DNA of 58,833 nt from an uncultured Clostridium sp. Its GTDB lineage: Bacteria; Bacillota; Clostridia; TANB77; CAG-508. Each line of letters begins with the position of its first letter. Positions within the stretch are counted from its first letter, which is position 1. The notes under the pieces are model-generated. The model made no database searches and was not told the DNA's origin. It saw only the letters and a list, made by a program, of their open reading frames with translations. The position numbers and the translations under genes are program-made. The stretch covers positions 1 through 58,833 of the forward strand of contig CAOKGO010000008.1 in NCBI GenBank assembly GCA_948468045.1. The letters run 5' to 3'. Of the stretch, positions 1 to 10,089 are shown piece by piece.

Positions 1-123
1 GAAAAGAACCTAAAACAATAACCTAAAATTCATCTATGTATTTTTGAGTGTGCTTTAAAAATAAGTATACAAACATTAAAAATTGAATAAAACAAATAAA
101 TTTGGAAAAAATATAAAAAGTAC

Positions 124-152
124 TTGAAAAAAAATTTACATTAGTGTATAAT
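124..152 (+). promoter_or_regulatory. Sigma-A-type promoter for 5S rRNA/tRNA-Asn
   Basis: TTGAAA at 124-129 and TATAAT at 147-152 are separated by 17 bases, with a TG just upstream of the -10 box. The first gene downstream is the 5S rRNA at 183. Consensus boxes seen directly; function inferred. Confidence 0.7.
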
Positions 153-182
153 GCAAAAGTACAAAAACAAGTCATCAATTTT

Positions 183-297
183 CTGGTGATGATTACATTT
201 AGGGTAATACCTGTTCCCATCCCGAACACAGAAGTCAAGCCTAAGTGTGCCGAAAATACTTGTGGGTTACCCTACTGGGAAGATAGGTTGTTGCCAG
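183..297 (+). rRNA. rrf: 5S ribosomal RNA
   Basis: The segment begins CTGGTGATGATTAC and ends GTTGCCAG, whose ends pair to form helix I. It contains the highly conserved internal stretch CCCATCCCGAACACAGAAG. The length of about 115 nt is normal for bacterial 5S. It is followed after 13 nt by tRNA-Asn. No 16S or 23S gene is in the window, so this is either the end of an rRNA operon whose promoter-like sequence at 124-152 sits in the spacer, or a solitary 5S-tRNA unit. Confidence 0.95.
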
Positions 298-310
298 ATT
301 TTATATATAT

Positions 311-386
311 TCCTCGTTAGCTCAGTTGGTAGAGCGCTCGGCTGTTAACCGATAGGTCGTTGGTTCGAGTCCAACACGAGGAGCCA
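311..386 (+). tRNA. tRNA-Asn (GTT)
   Basis: A 76-nt cloverleaf: acceptor TCCTCGT pairs with ACGAGGA, the D loop has AGCTCAGTTGGTAGAGC, the anticodon loop is CTGTTAA (anticodon GTT, Asn), the T arm has GGTTCGAGTCC, and CCA is encoded. Confidence 0.97.
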
Positions 387-388
387 AT

Positions 389-410
389 AAAAAGTTTCGT
401 CGAACTTTTT
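389..410 (+). terminator. Weak hairpin after tRNA-Asn
   Basis: AAAGTT (391-396) and AACTTT (403-408) can pair around TCGTCG and are followed by Ts. Possible processing or termination site. Confidence 0.4.
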
Positions 411-472
411 GAAAAGCTTGATATAACTAAATTTCAAGACCATCAAAAAGTTTGATGAACACAAAAACTTAA

Positions 473-500
473 ACCGTTTCAAAAGAAACGGTCTTTTTTT
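473..500 (+). terminator. Rho-independent terminator
   Basis: ACCGTTTC (473-480), AAAA loop, GAAACGGT (485-492), then C and seven Ts. A textbook intrinsic terminator closing the 5S/tRNA-Asn unit. Confidence 0.85.
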
Positions 501-502
501 GA

Positions 503-823
<321 letters not shown>

Positions 824-933
824 CATAGAACGGCAAAGCATTTTAGAGTTTTTAAAAAATTATACTATATTGGTTTATTTGTGTTATTAAAAAAGAAAAT
901 TAAAGGGATAGTAATAATAAATATAAAAACTCG

Positions 934-975
934 AAAAGTGCTAATAGCCAAAACTATGCTATGTGGCACTTTTTT
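934..975 (+). terminator. Hairpin terminator upstream of recombinase
   Basis: AAAAGTGC (934-941) pairs with GCACTTTT (966-973), with an inner TAGC/GCTA pair, and ends in a T run. It separates the small gene from the recombinase. Confidence 0.7.
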
Positions 976-995
976 AGTTGCCTTTCTATTCATAA

Positions 996-2833
<1,838 letters not shown>

Positions 2834-2855
2834 AAATTATGGAGGTAAAAGAGTT

Positions 2856-3233
2856 ATGGAAAATAAAGAATTAAAAGAAAACAAATATGGAATTGAATAT
2901 ACAAAAGTTGGAGATTATTATATGCCAAATTTAGTTTTAGAAAAAGAAAAAATAAATCTAAATAAATATGGTAGAGCAAGACTAAATTTTTTGAAAGAAA
3001 ATAGAAAGGCAGAATATACAATAATGTTCGTGAACGGAACTTTGAATGAGCATTTAAAAGAAATTCAAGAAACAGCACAAGAAAGAATTGATATTATAAT
3101 AGAACAATTAAAAAGCAAAAATAATTTAAAAGAAGAAATGAAAAATGCAAACCAATTATATTGGGTAACTATGATGAATAATTTTAAAAATACTGCAGAA
3201 GAAATTGTATATAAAGAACTTATTTATGTATAA
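2856..3233 (+). CDS. tnpV: TnpV-like transposon protein
   Basis: 125 residues; ATG 2856 is preceded by GGAGG at 2841-2845. It resembles the TnpV family found in Tn4451-type elements: a central RLNFLKENRKAEYT segment, the NEHLKEIQETAQER helix, and the ending EEIVYKELIYV close to the family's usual C-terminus. The biochemical role of TnpV is not established. It lies directly after the recombinase and before the mobilization region, the typical gene order. No signal peptide or membrane segment. Confidence 0.8.
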   Translation: MENKELKENKYGIEYTKVGDYYMPNLVLEKEKINLNKYGRARLNFLKENRKAEYTIMFVNGTLNEHLKEIQETAQERIDIIIEQLKSKNNLKEEMKNANQLYWVTMMNNFKNTAEEIVYKELIYV

Positions 3234-3284
3234 ACAAAAAATGTCTATTAGGGGTACTACAAATTTATATCTATCAGTGTAGCG

Positions 3285-3346
3285 AGCATAGGTTTTGTAT
3301 TGCCACAAAACCGACAGCTTACGCTGAAAGGGGATTTTAATCCCCT
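3285..3346 (+). other. Candidate origin of transfer (oriT)
   Basis: The 231-base gap before the mobilization genes holds nested inverted repeats: GGTTTTGT (3291-3298) with ACAAAACC (3305-3312), and GGGGATT/AATCCCC (3330-3345). CAGCTTACGCTG lies between them. The position immediately upstream of a MobC/relaxase pair and the local high GC suit an oriT. The nick site cannot be placed from sequence alone. Confidence 0.5.
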
Positions 3347-3464
3347 ATAACCCCTAACTAATGAATGAAAAAACAAAATGAAAATTGAAAAGAAAAATTG
3401 ATTTTTTTGTTAGGGATTTTATCAAAAAGTGAAACAAAATTTATGAAAAAGGATGTGAAAAATT

Positions 3465-3785
3465 ATGAGAAATAGAACGATAGGAATTAATGTTAGAGTG
3501 AGTGAAAATGAAAAGAAAAAGTTACAAAGAAATGCAAAAAAGAGTAAATTATCTTTGTCAGGTTATTTAAGAAAATCTGGATTACAACAGAAGATTTATG
3601 AAGTTCCAGATGAAAAAATATATAAAATTTATACAGATATTACTGATTTAAAATATCAATTTCCTTATTTGAATAATGAACAAGTAAAAGCAAAAATAGA
3701 AGAAATGCAAAGTAATTTTTTAGATGTATATAATCATAAGGGAGATGATGATACAGATGGCAACAACGAAAATATGGGTAATTAA
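3465..3785 (+). CDS. MobC-like relaxosome accessory protein
   Basis: 106 residues; ATG 3465 follows a weak AAGGATGTG site. The N-terminal half (GINVRVSENEKKKLQRNAKK, then SLSGYLRKSGL) is the ribbon-helix-helix pattern of MobC mobilization proteins, which bind oriT and help the relaxase nick it. The C-terminus is acidic and low-complexity and overlaps the relaxase start by about 29 bases, indicating coupled translation. No CGG codon. Confidence 0.75.
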   Translation: MRNRTIGINVRVSENEKKKLQRNAKKSKLSLSGYLRKSGLQQKIYEVPDEKIYKIYTDITDLKYQFPYLNNEQVKAKIEEMQSNFLDVYNHKGDDDTDGNNENMGN

Positions 3786-5142
3786 GGATAGTTTATCTCG
3801 TGTAGTAAATTATGCAAAAAATCCAGAGAAAACAAAATTTTCTGACTTAAAACAAGTATTAATGTATGCAGAAAATGACGAAAAAACTACTGTTGAAAAT
3901 GAGAAAACTATGTATGTAACAGGAGTAAATTGTGATAGTAAAACAGCTTATGAAGAAATGAACTTTGTACAGAAAAAATTTGATAAATGCACAGGAAATA
4001 TAGCATATCATGCATATCAAAGTTTTAAAACTGGGGAAGTTTTACCAGAATTAGCACACAAAATAGGAGTAGAACTAGCAAAGGAAATGTGGAGAGAATA
4101 TCAAGTAGTAGTTGCAACTCACTTCAATACTGGAACATATCATAATCACTTTGTAATAAATTCAGTTAATATGTTTACAGGAAAAAAGTTTAATTGCAAT
4201 AAAGGTGTTTATTATAAGTTTAGAGAGATTTCAGATAGGCTATGTAGAGAAAATAATCTAACAGTAATAGAAAATCCAAAAGGAAAAACACCAAGAAGTA
4301 TATACTTTGCAGAGAAAAGAGGAGAACCAACAAAATATAATTTGATGAGACAAGCTATTGATGAAGCAGTTGCAATATGTTTAACTTATGACCAATTCAA
4401 AAAAGTAATGTATAAGAAAGGTTATATTATCAATGATGATCCAAATAGAAAATATCCAACAATTCGCTCAATAAACGATAAAAAGTCAACAAGAATGTAT
4501 CAATTAGGCAAAGAATATTTGCCTAAAAGTATTGCTGACAAAGTATATCAAAATCCATATTATGTGCAAGAAGAATATTATAAGTTAGTAAAACCTAAAA
4601 AGAAATATAAGCAATATAATGTTTATAAAGTTAAAGGTAGTTTTAAAAGTATGAAGAAACTTTCTGGAATAGATGTACTATTTATATTACTATTTCATTT
4701 ATTAGGAATAAATACTAGACCAAATGTTAAAAAACATCGACCATTATCGCCAGAAATGAAAAGGGCGGTTAGGCAAATGGATAGATATTCTAATGAGATT
4801 AGACTTATTGTAACAGAGAAAATAAAAACAGTAGAAGATGTAAATAGTTGTATTACACGAACTGAAGAAGATATAAAAGATGTTATTAATTTAAGGCAAA
4901 AATACAGAAATAAGTTAAGAAATTGCAAAGATGATAAGTTAATAACAGAATATAAACTAAAGATAAGTGATTGCACAAATATTTTAACTAGATACAGAAA
5001 AAATATTAAAACAGCAAATTATATTTTAGAAGATATACCAAAAGTTAAAGAAGTTGTAAAAATTGAAAAACAAATGCAAAAAGAAGAATTAGAAGATATA
5101 AAGAAAACAAAGAGAAAGAATAAAGATAGGAATGCAAGATAG
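3757..5142 (+). CDS. Relaxase (MobA/VirD2-type, MobP family)
   Basis: Nicks oriT and pilots single-stranded DNA in conjugative mobilization. I chose ATG 3757 (MATTKIWVIKD) because AAGGGAGA lies just upstream; the frame is open back to 3724. About 461 residues. The relaxase domain fills the first half. The catalytic histidine triad is visible as THFNTGTYHNHFVINS around residues 125-140 (motif III), and the IWVIKDSLSRVVNYAKNPEKT start is typical of the family. The C-terminal third is rich in Lys/Glu and probably coiled-coil. No coupling protein or mating-pair genes are present, so the element would be mobilizable rather than self-transmissible. Confidence 0.88.
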   Translation: MATTKIWVIKDSLSRVVNYAKNPEKTKFSDLKQVLMYAENDEKTTVENEKTMYVTGVNCDSKTAYEEMNFVQKKFDKCTGNIAYHAYQSFKTGEVLPELAHKIGVELAKEMWREYQVVVATHFNTGTYHNHFVINSVNMFTGKKFNCNKGVYYKFREISDRLCRENNLTVIENPKGKTPRSIYFAEKRGEPTKYNLMRQAIDEAVAICLTYDQFKKVMYKKGYIINDDPNRKYPTIRSINDKKSTRMYQLGKEYLPKSIADKVYQNPYYVQEEYYKLVKPKKKYKQYNVYKVKGSFKSMKKLSGIDVLFILLFHLLGINTRPNVKKHRPLSPEMKRAVRQMDRYSNEIRLIVTEKIKTVEDVNSCITRTEEDIKDVINLRQKYRNKLRNCKDDKLITEYKLKISDCTNILTRYRKNIKTANYILEDIPKVKEVVKIEKQMQKEELEDIKKTKRKNKDRNAR

Positions 5143-5453
5143 TAATATAAAAGGTTGTTATTAGTAATTATAGCAGCCTTTTTTAAAATTTTGAAACAAC
5201 GTTATGATGCAAATAATAAAATTAAATAAAAGTGGAAAAAATCAGTAAGAAGTATTGATATATCAACAATTTTTACTGTAGTATAAGAAAAAAACAAATT
5301 TTAAATAGGTAAATAAAAGCAAATATAGTCAAAAAATATAGATAAGCTATAAGAGTACGAAAATTAATTTTATTTTTACATTTTTTTAATTGTTAAAAAA
5401 TTTTTTTTATGATATAGTAATTAAGGATAAAAATTTTAGAAAGAAGTGAGGAA
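5143..5453 (+). terminator. Intergenic region with terminator (about 5150-5185) after relaxase
   Basis: AAAGGTTGTT and AGCAGCCTTTTTT pair (with G-U pairs) around an AT-rich loop at about 5150-5185, closing the mob operon. The remaining 270 bases up to 5453 hold no open gene that I can support, only the promoter at 5390-5418. Confidence 0.65.
5390..5418 (+). promoter_or_regulatory. Promoter of the restriction-modification cassette
   Basis: TTGTTA (5390-5395), 17-base spacer, TATAGT (5413-5418), about 36 bases ahead of the first ATG at 5454. Confidence 0.55.
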
Positions 5454-7877
5454 ATGGCTTTTATTTTTAACAAAATTGATGCAAAAAATAATCTTAAAGA
5501 GTTAATTGATAGATTTAAGGATAATTATGAATTTTATAATAATTCGAAATATAACGAAAGTGAATGTAGATTAGAATTTATAGATGGATTCTTAAAGGAT
5601 TTTGGCTGGGATGTTCAAAATTCAAATGGCAAGTCTCCTAATTTAAAAGAAGTAGTTGTAGAATCATATGAACAGGAATTAGGAAAACCAGATTATACAA
5701 TGACTTTCAATGGGTTATCAACTTTTTTTGTTGAGGCAAAAAAACCAGCAGTAAATATTTTAGAAAATATTGATTGCTCATTTCAAGCTAGAAGGTATGG
5801 TTGGTCAGCTAAACATAGGATATCAGTATTAACTAATTTTAAAGATCTATTGATATATGATTGTTCTGATATGCCAAAAAGTAATGATTCTACTAGGAAA
5901 AATTTAATTGCTAAATATAACTATTTAGAGTATTTTGATAAATATGACGAAATATATGAATTAATCTCTAAAGAAATCGTATATAATGGTAAATTTGAAG
6001 AAAAATTTAAGAGCTTTTCTACTATAGGACAGACTATTGATGAAATGTTTTTGAAACAGATAAATGATTGGCGAGTTCAACTGGGACAAGAATTATTTAA
6101 TATAAAAGGTGGAAATATAGAAGATATAAATATAGAGATTCAGGAATTTATAAATGAAATTGTATTTTTGAGAATTTGCGAAGATAGAAATCTACCTTTA
6201 TATAAGACTTTGCAAAAATCTATCTCAATTGATTCAATGCTTCAAAAAGAATTGGAAAAGATTATTGAAATAGCAGATAAAAGATATAATTCGGGGCTTT
6301 TTAAAGAACGTAATATTATAAATGAACTTGATAAAAATATTTTAAAGAATATTATTACAGATTTATATTATCCGAATAGTCCTTATGATTTTACTGTTAT
6401 TAGTTCGAATATATTAGGAGAAATATATGAGGTTTTTATATCTGAAACTCTTATTGTAAAAAATAATGAAGTAATACTACAGGCTAAAAAAGAAAATTTA
6501 AATAGAGCAATAGTTACAACTCCATATGATGTAGTAAAATTTATGGTTAGTAAAAGTTTAGAAAATCTTACAGACAAAAAAAGTCCTGATGAAATTAAAA
6601 ATTTAAGAATTGCAGATATAGCTTGTGGATCAGGGATATTTTTAACAGAAGTGTTAGATTATTTAATTAATTACTGTCAAGATTGGTATGAAAAAAATAA
6701 AAAATATGATAATTTAGAGGAAACATATACAAATACTTATAAGTTAACATATAAAGAGAAAAAAGAAATTTTAACTAGTTGTTTATATGGTGTAGATATT
6801 GACTATCAAGCTGTAGAAGTTGCAAAATTCAGTTTATTACTAAAGGTTCTAGAAAATGAAACAGAAGAAACAGTAATAAATGAGAAACCAGTGTTACCAT
6901 CATTAGATAGTAATATAATAAATGGAAATTCTTTGATTGATTTAGAAATGATAGAAGATGCAACCACAGATGAATTAATAAGTATTAATCCATTTTCTTT
7001 TAATAATATAAATGGTGGAAATAAATTTGATTTAATAATAGGAAATCCTCCATATGTAAAAACAGAAGATATGATAAAACTTCAAGATAAAAAAGAAGTA
7101 CAAGCATATAAATCAAAATATTATGTTGCGTACAAACAATTTGATAAGTATTTCTTATTTATACAAAGAGCTGTAGATTTAGCAAAAGACCATGGAAAAG
7201 TATGTTACATTGTACCAAATAAGTTTATTAATAATGTTTCAGGAGAAAAAATTAGAGAACTTATTTCGGAAAATAATTATTTGAAGATGTTTATAGATTT
7301 TAATTATCAGCAAGTATTTAAGGATAAAACAATATATAGTTCTATAATTTTGTTAAACAAGAACAAAGAAGAAAACTTTGAATATTGTTATATAAATAGT
7401 TATGCAGAATGGATTATTAATAATAATAGTAATATTTATACTAATATAAATTGTAATGAAATAGATAAAAATCCTTGGATATTGTCTATGGATTTAGAAA
7501 AGATGAAAGAATTAAAAAAGTTATTTAATAATTCTATACAATTATCAGAGATAGCAATACCTTTTAATGGAGTTCAAACTAGTTTAAATAAAATATATGT
7601 AATTAAAGGAAAAGAAATATTAGGCGAAGATGAAAAATATGTTATTATAAAGAAGAATAATAAAGAATATAAAATAGAAAAAAGTATTTTAAAAAGATAT
7701 TTTCAACCTATAAATAATGTAGAAAAGAATGTAAATTCTTTTGATCCATTAGTTACAGATAAATATATTATTTTTCCATATGATGAAAGTGGCGAACTGA
7801 TTGATATAAATTTATTACAGTATAAGGGTATAAAAGAGTACTTACAAGATAATTATGATTTGATAGTTCCAAAATAG
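5454..7877 (+). CDS. Type IIG-like restriction-modification enzyme, N-terminal part (ends at in-frame TAG)
   Basis: 807 residues. The N-terminal region has a PD-(D/E)xK nuclease pattern (GKPDYTM then FFVEAKKP, residues about 80-105). An N6-adenine methyltransferase core follows, with SAM motif I (IADIACGSGIFLTE, about residue 385) and catalytic NPPY (IIGNPPYVK, about residue 528). The protein then enters a target-recognition region and stops at TAG 7875-7877. The same frame continues without interruption to 8435 with family-typical sequence (VSGKNTGRDVPNS, WYQFGR), so a single TAG splits one 993-residue enzyme. No CGG is involved. Either a nonsense mutation or a split enzyme. It starts the cassette that also holds a second methylase and a PHP/ATPase. 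Confidence 0.85.
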   Translation: MAFIFNKIDAKNNLKELIDRFKDNYEFYNNSKYNESECRLEFIDGFLKDFGWDVQNSNGKSPNLKEVVVESYEQELGKPDYTMTFNGLSTFFVEAKKPAVNILENIDCSFQARRYGWSAKHRISVLTNFKDLLIYDCSDMPKSNDSTRKNLIAKYNYLEYFDKYDEIYELISKEIVYNGKFEEKFKSFSTIGQTIDEMFLKQINDWRVQLGQELFNIKGGNIEDINIEIQEFINEIVFLRICEDRNLPLYKTLQKSISIDSMLQKELEKIIEIADKRYNSGLFKERNIINELDKNILKNIITDLYYPNSPYDFTVISSNILGEIYEVFISETLIVKNNEVILQAKKENLNRAIVTTPYDVVKFMVSKSLENLTDKKSPDEIKNLRIADIACGSGIFLTEVLDYLINYCQDWYEKNKKYDNLEETYTNTYKLTYKEKKEILTSCLYGVDIDYQAVEVAKFSLLLKVLENETEETVINEKPVLPSLDSNIINGNSLIDLEMIEDATTDELISINPFSFNNINGGNKFDLIIGNPPYVKTEDMIKLQDKKEVQAYKSKYYVAYKQFDKYFLFIQRAVDLAKDHGKVCYIVPNKFINNVSGEKIRELISENNYLKMFIDFNYQQVFKDKTIYSSIILLNKNKEENFEYCYINSYAEWIINNNSNIYTNINCNEIDKNPWILSMDLEKMKELKKLFNNSIQLSEIAIPFNGVQTSLNKIYVIKGKEILGEDEKYVIIKKNNKEYKIEKSILKRYFQPINNVEKNVNSFDPLVTDKYIIFPYDESGELIDINLLQYKGIKEYLQDNYDLIVPK

Positions 7878-7946
7878 GTTTCAGGGAAAAATACAGGTAG
7901 GGATGTTCCAAACTCAAATAAAAATAACTGGTATCAATTTGGAAGA

Positions 7947-8435
7947 GTGCAAGCAATAAATGAATTTAATAATCAAGAAAAATTAATCGTTGGAGTAATG
8001 TCTAAAGAGCCAATGTTTATGTATGATGATGAAAATCTAGTTATACAAAGTGGTGGAACAGCTGGATATTGTGGAATAAAAATGAAACCAAATAATAAAT
8101 ATGATTTATTCTTCTTACAAGCATACTTAAGCCATCCAATAATGAATGATGTAATGGAGAAAATGGGAAGTGATTTTGAAGGTGGATTCTATTCAAGAGG
8201 AACTCAGGTTTTGGAAAAATTACCTATAATTGATGTTAATTTTAATAATATTCAAGAAAAGAAGCTATATGACAAAATTGTAAATAATACTAAAAAGATA
8301 TACAATTTAAATAAGGCATTGAAAAGTAAAACAATGAAAAAGTCAGAAGAAGAGGCAAGCATTGGCTTAAGAAAGCAAATAGTTATAGAAATAATGAAAG
8401 ATATTACCGAACTAATAGAAATAAAGGATGAATAA
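7947..8435 (+). CDS. Type IIG-like enzyme, C-terminal target-recognition part
   Basis: In the same frame as the preceding gene; the frame is open from 7878 directly after the TAG. The ORF's first ATG is 7947 (MQAINEF), reached within WYQFGRVQAIN, so independent initiation would lose part of the conserved block. No good ribosome site precedes it. It ends with a TRD-like region (GGFYSRGTQVLEKLPI) and a Lys/Glu-rich helix. Three bases separate it from the next methylase. It is only useful if the TAG is read through or the two halves associate. Confidence 0.7.
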   Translation: MQAINEFNNQEKLIVGVMSKEPMFMYDDENLVIQSGGTAGYCGIKMKPNNKYDLFFLQAYLSHPIMNDVMEKMGSDFEGGFYSRGTQVLEKLPIIDVNFNNIQEKKLYDKIVNNTKKIYNLNKALKSKTMKKSEEEASIGLRKQIVIEIMKDITELIEIKDE

Positions 8436-8438
8436 TAA

Positions 8439-10070
8439 ATGAAGTTAAAAGAAAATATAACACAAAAAAAGTTAAGAGGAGGATATTATACTCCACAAAA
8501 GTTGGCAAACTACATAACTAAAATTACATTGAAAGATAAAATGAAAATTTTGGAACCAAGTTGTGGAGAGGGTTCTTTCTTAAGAAGTATAAAAAATATA
8601 TTAGATAGTAGTGATTATAGTATAAAAAAAATTGATGCTATTGAATACATAGAAGGAGAAGCTAATAAAAGCAAAGAAATCTTAAAAGATATTGATAGTG
8701 CTAGTGTTATGAATGTTGATTTTTATAATTTTTATGTTAATTGCAAAGAAAAATATAATCTAATTATTGGAAATCCTCCATATATAAGATATCAATATTT
8801 AACTGAATTTCAAAGAGAAAAGCAATCACAGGTTCTACTAAAGAATAAAATGAAATCAAATAAATTAATTAATAGTTGGGTGTTCTTTTTAGTTGCTTGT
8901 ATAGAATTATTAGAGAAAAATGGAACAATTGCTTTTGTTATACCTGCTGAAATAATGCAGGTTGCATATGCGGAAGATTTACGTAAGTATTTATCGAAGC
9001 ATTTATCAAAAATAAATATTATTTCTTTTAATGAGTTATTATTTGAAGATGCAGAACAGGAAGTTGTTGTATTAATAGGAACAAAGAAGGATAAAGAAAC
9101 AGAATGTTTGATTGCTAATTGTTTATATGATAATGTAGATGACTTTATAAGAAAATATAATCGAAATGATTTATTTTATGAAAAGCTATTAACTAACGAT
9201 AAATGGACAAGATACTATTTAAATGAAAAGGAAAATAATGTTATTGAAGAAATAAAGAAAGACAATAGATTTAGAAAAATAGGAGATATAGGTCTTGTAA
9301 ATGTTGGAATAACTACAGGGAATAATGATTATTTTTCTTTAAATGATAATTATGTAAAAAAATATGATTTAAAAAATTATACTAAGCCATTAATAGGAAG
9401 AAGTTCACAAACGCATGGATTAGTATTTAATGAAAACGATTGGAAAAAGAATGTCAATAAAGGTGTAAAAGCATACCTTTTAACTATAAATGAAGATGTA
9501 GATGTAAAAGATATGAGCAAATGGCAGCGTGAATATATAAAGATAGGTGAAGATAATAAAGAAAATAAAGGATATAAATGTAGAATAAGAAAAAAATGGT
9601 ATTCAGTACCTTCAATTTGGATACCAGATGCTTTTTTACTAAGAAGAAGTAATATATATCCTAAATTTGTTTTAAATGGAATTGATGCTGTTTCAACAGA
9701 TACAATGCATAGAATAAAGATAAAAGATGAATATGATAATAAGAAAATATTACTATCATATTATAATAGTATATCATTTGCTTTTACAGAATTATGTGGT
9801 AGAAGCTATGGAGGAGGAGTTTTAGAGATTTTACCTAAAGAAGCAGAAAATATAATAATTCCTAATATAGATGATATGGATGAACAAAAGGTAAATAGAT
9901 TAATAGGAATTTTAGATGACAACATAAGAAAGAAGAAAGATATAAGAGAGGCAATTAAGGTAATGGACAAGGAAGTTTTAGAAAATCATTTAGGTATATC
10001 ATCTGATACTATAAATATGTATAGAGAAATATGGAAAACTCTTAATGATAGGAGAATGAATAGAAAATAA
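8439..10070 (+). CDS. N6-adenine DNA methyltransferase (TaqI/Eco57I-like)
   Basis: 543 residues; ATG 8439 starts three bases after the previous stop, so translation is probably coupled. The opening GGYYTPQKLANYI is the classic start of gamma-class adenine methylases. SAM motif I is KILEPSCGEGSFL (about residues 35-47), and the catalytic motif IV is IIGNPPYIRYQYL (about residues 108-120). The C-terminal half is a target-recognition region. It probably provides protective methylation paired with the type IIG-like enzyme just upstream. No nuclease motif was noticed in this one. Confidence 0.88.
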   Translation: MKLKENITQKKLRGGYYTPQKLANYITKITLKDKMKILEPSCGEGSFLRSIKNILDSSDYSIKKIDAIEYIEGEANKSKEILKDIDSASVMNVDFYNFYVNCKEKYNLIIGNPPYIRYQYLTEFQREKQSQVLLKNKMKSNKLINSWVFFLVACIELLEKNGTIAFVIPAEIMQVAYAEDLRKYLSKHLSKINIISFNELLFEDAEQEVVVLIGTKKDKETECLIANCLYDNVDDFIRKYNRNDLFYEKLLTNDKWTRYYLNEKENNVIEEIKKDNRFRKIGDIGLVNVGITTGNNDYFSLNDNYVKKYDLKNYTKPLIGRSSQTHGLVFNENDWKKNVNKGVKAYLLTINEDVDVKDMSKWQREYIKIGEDNKENKGYKCRIRKKWYSVPSIWIPDAFLLRRSNIYPKFVLNGIDAVSTDTMHRIKIKDEYDNKKILLSYYNSISFAFTELCGRSYGGGVLEILPKEAENIIIPNIDDMDEQKVNRLIGILDDNIRKKKDIREAIKVMDKEVLENHLGISSDTINMYREIWKTLNDRRMNRK

Positions 10071-10089
10071 TATTGAAAGAAGTGGGACA

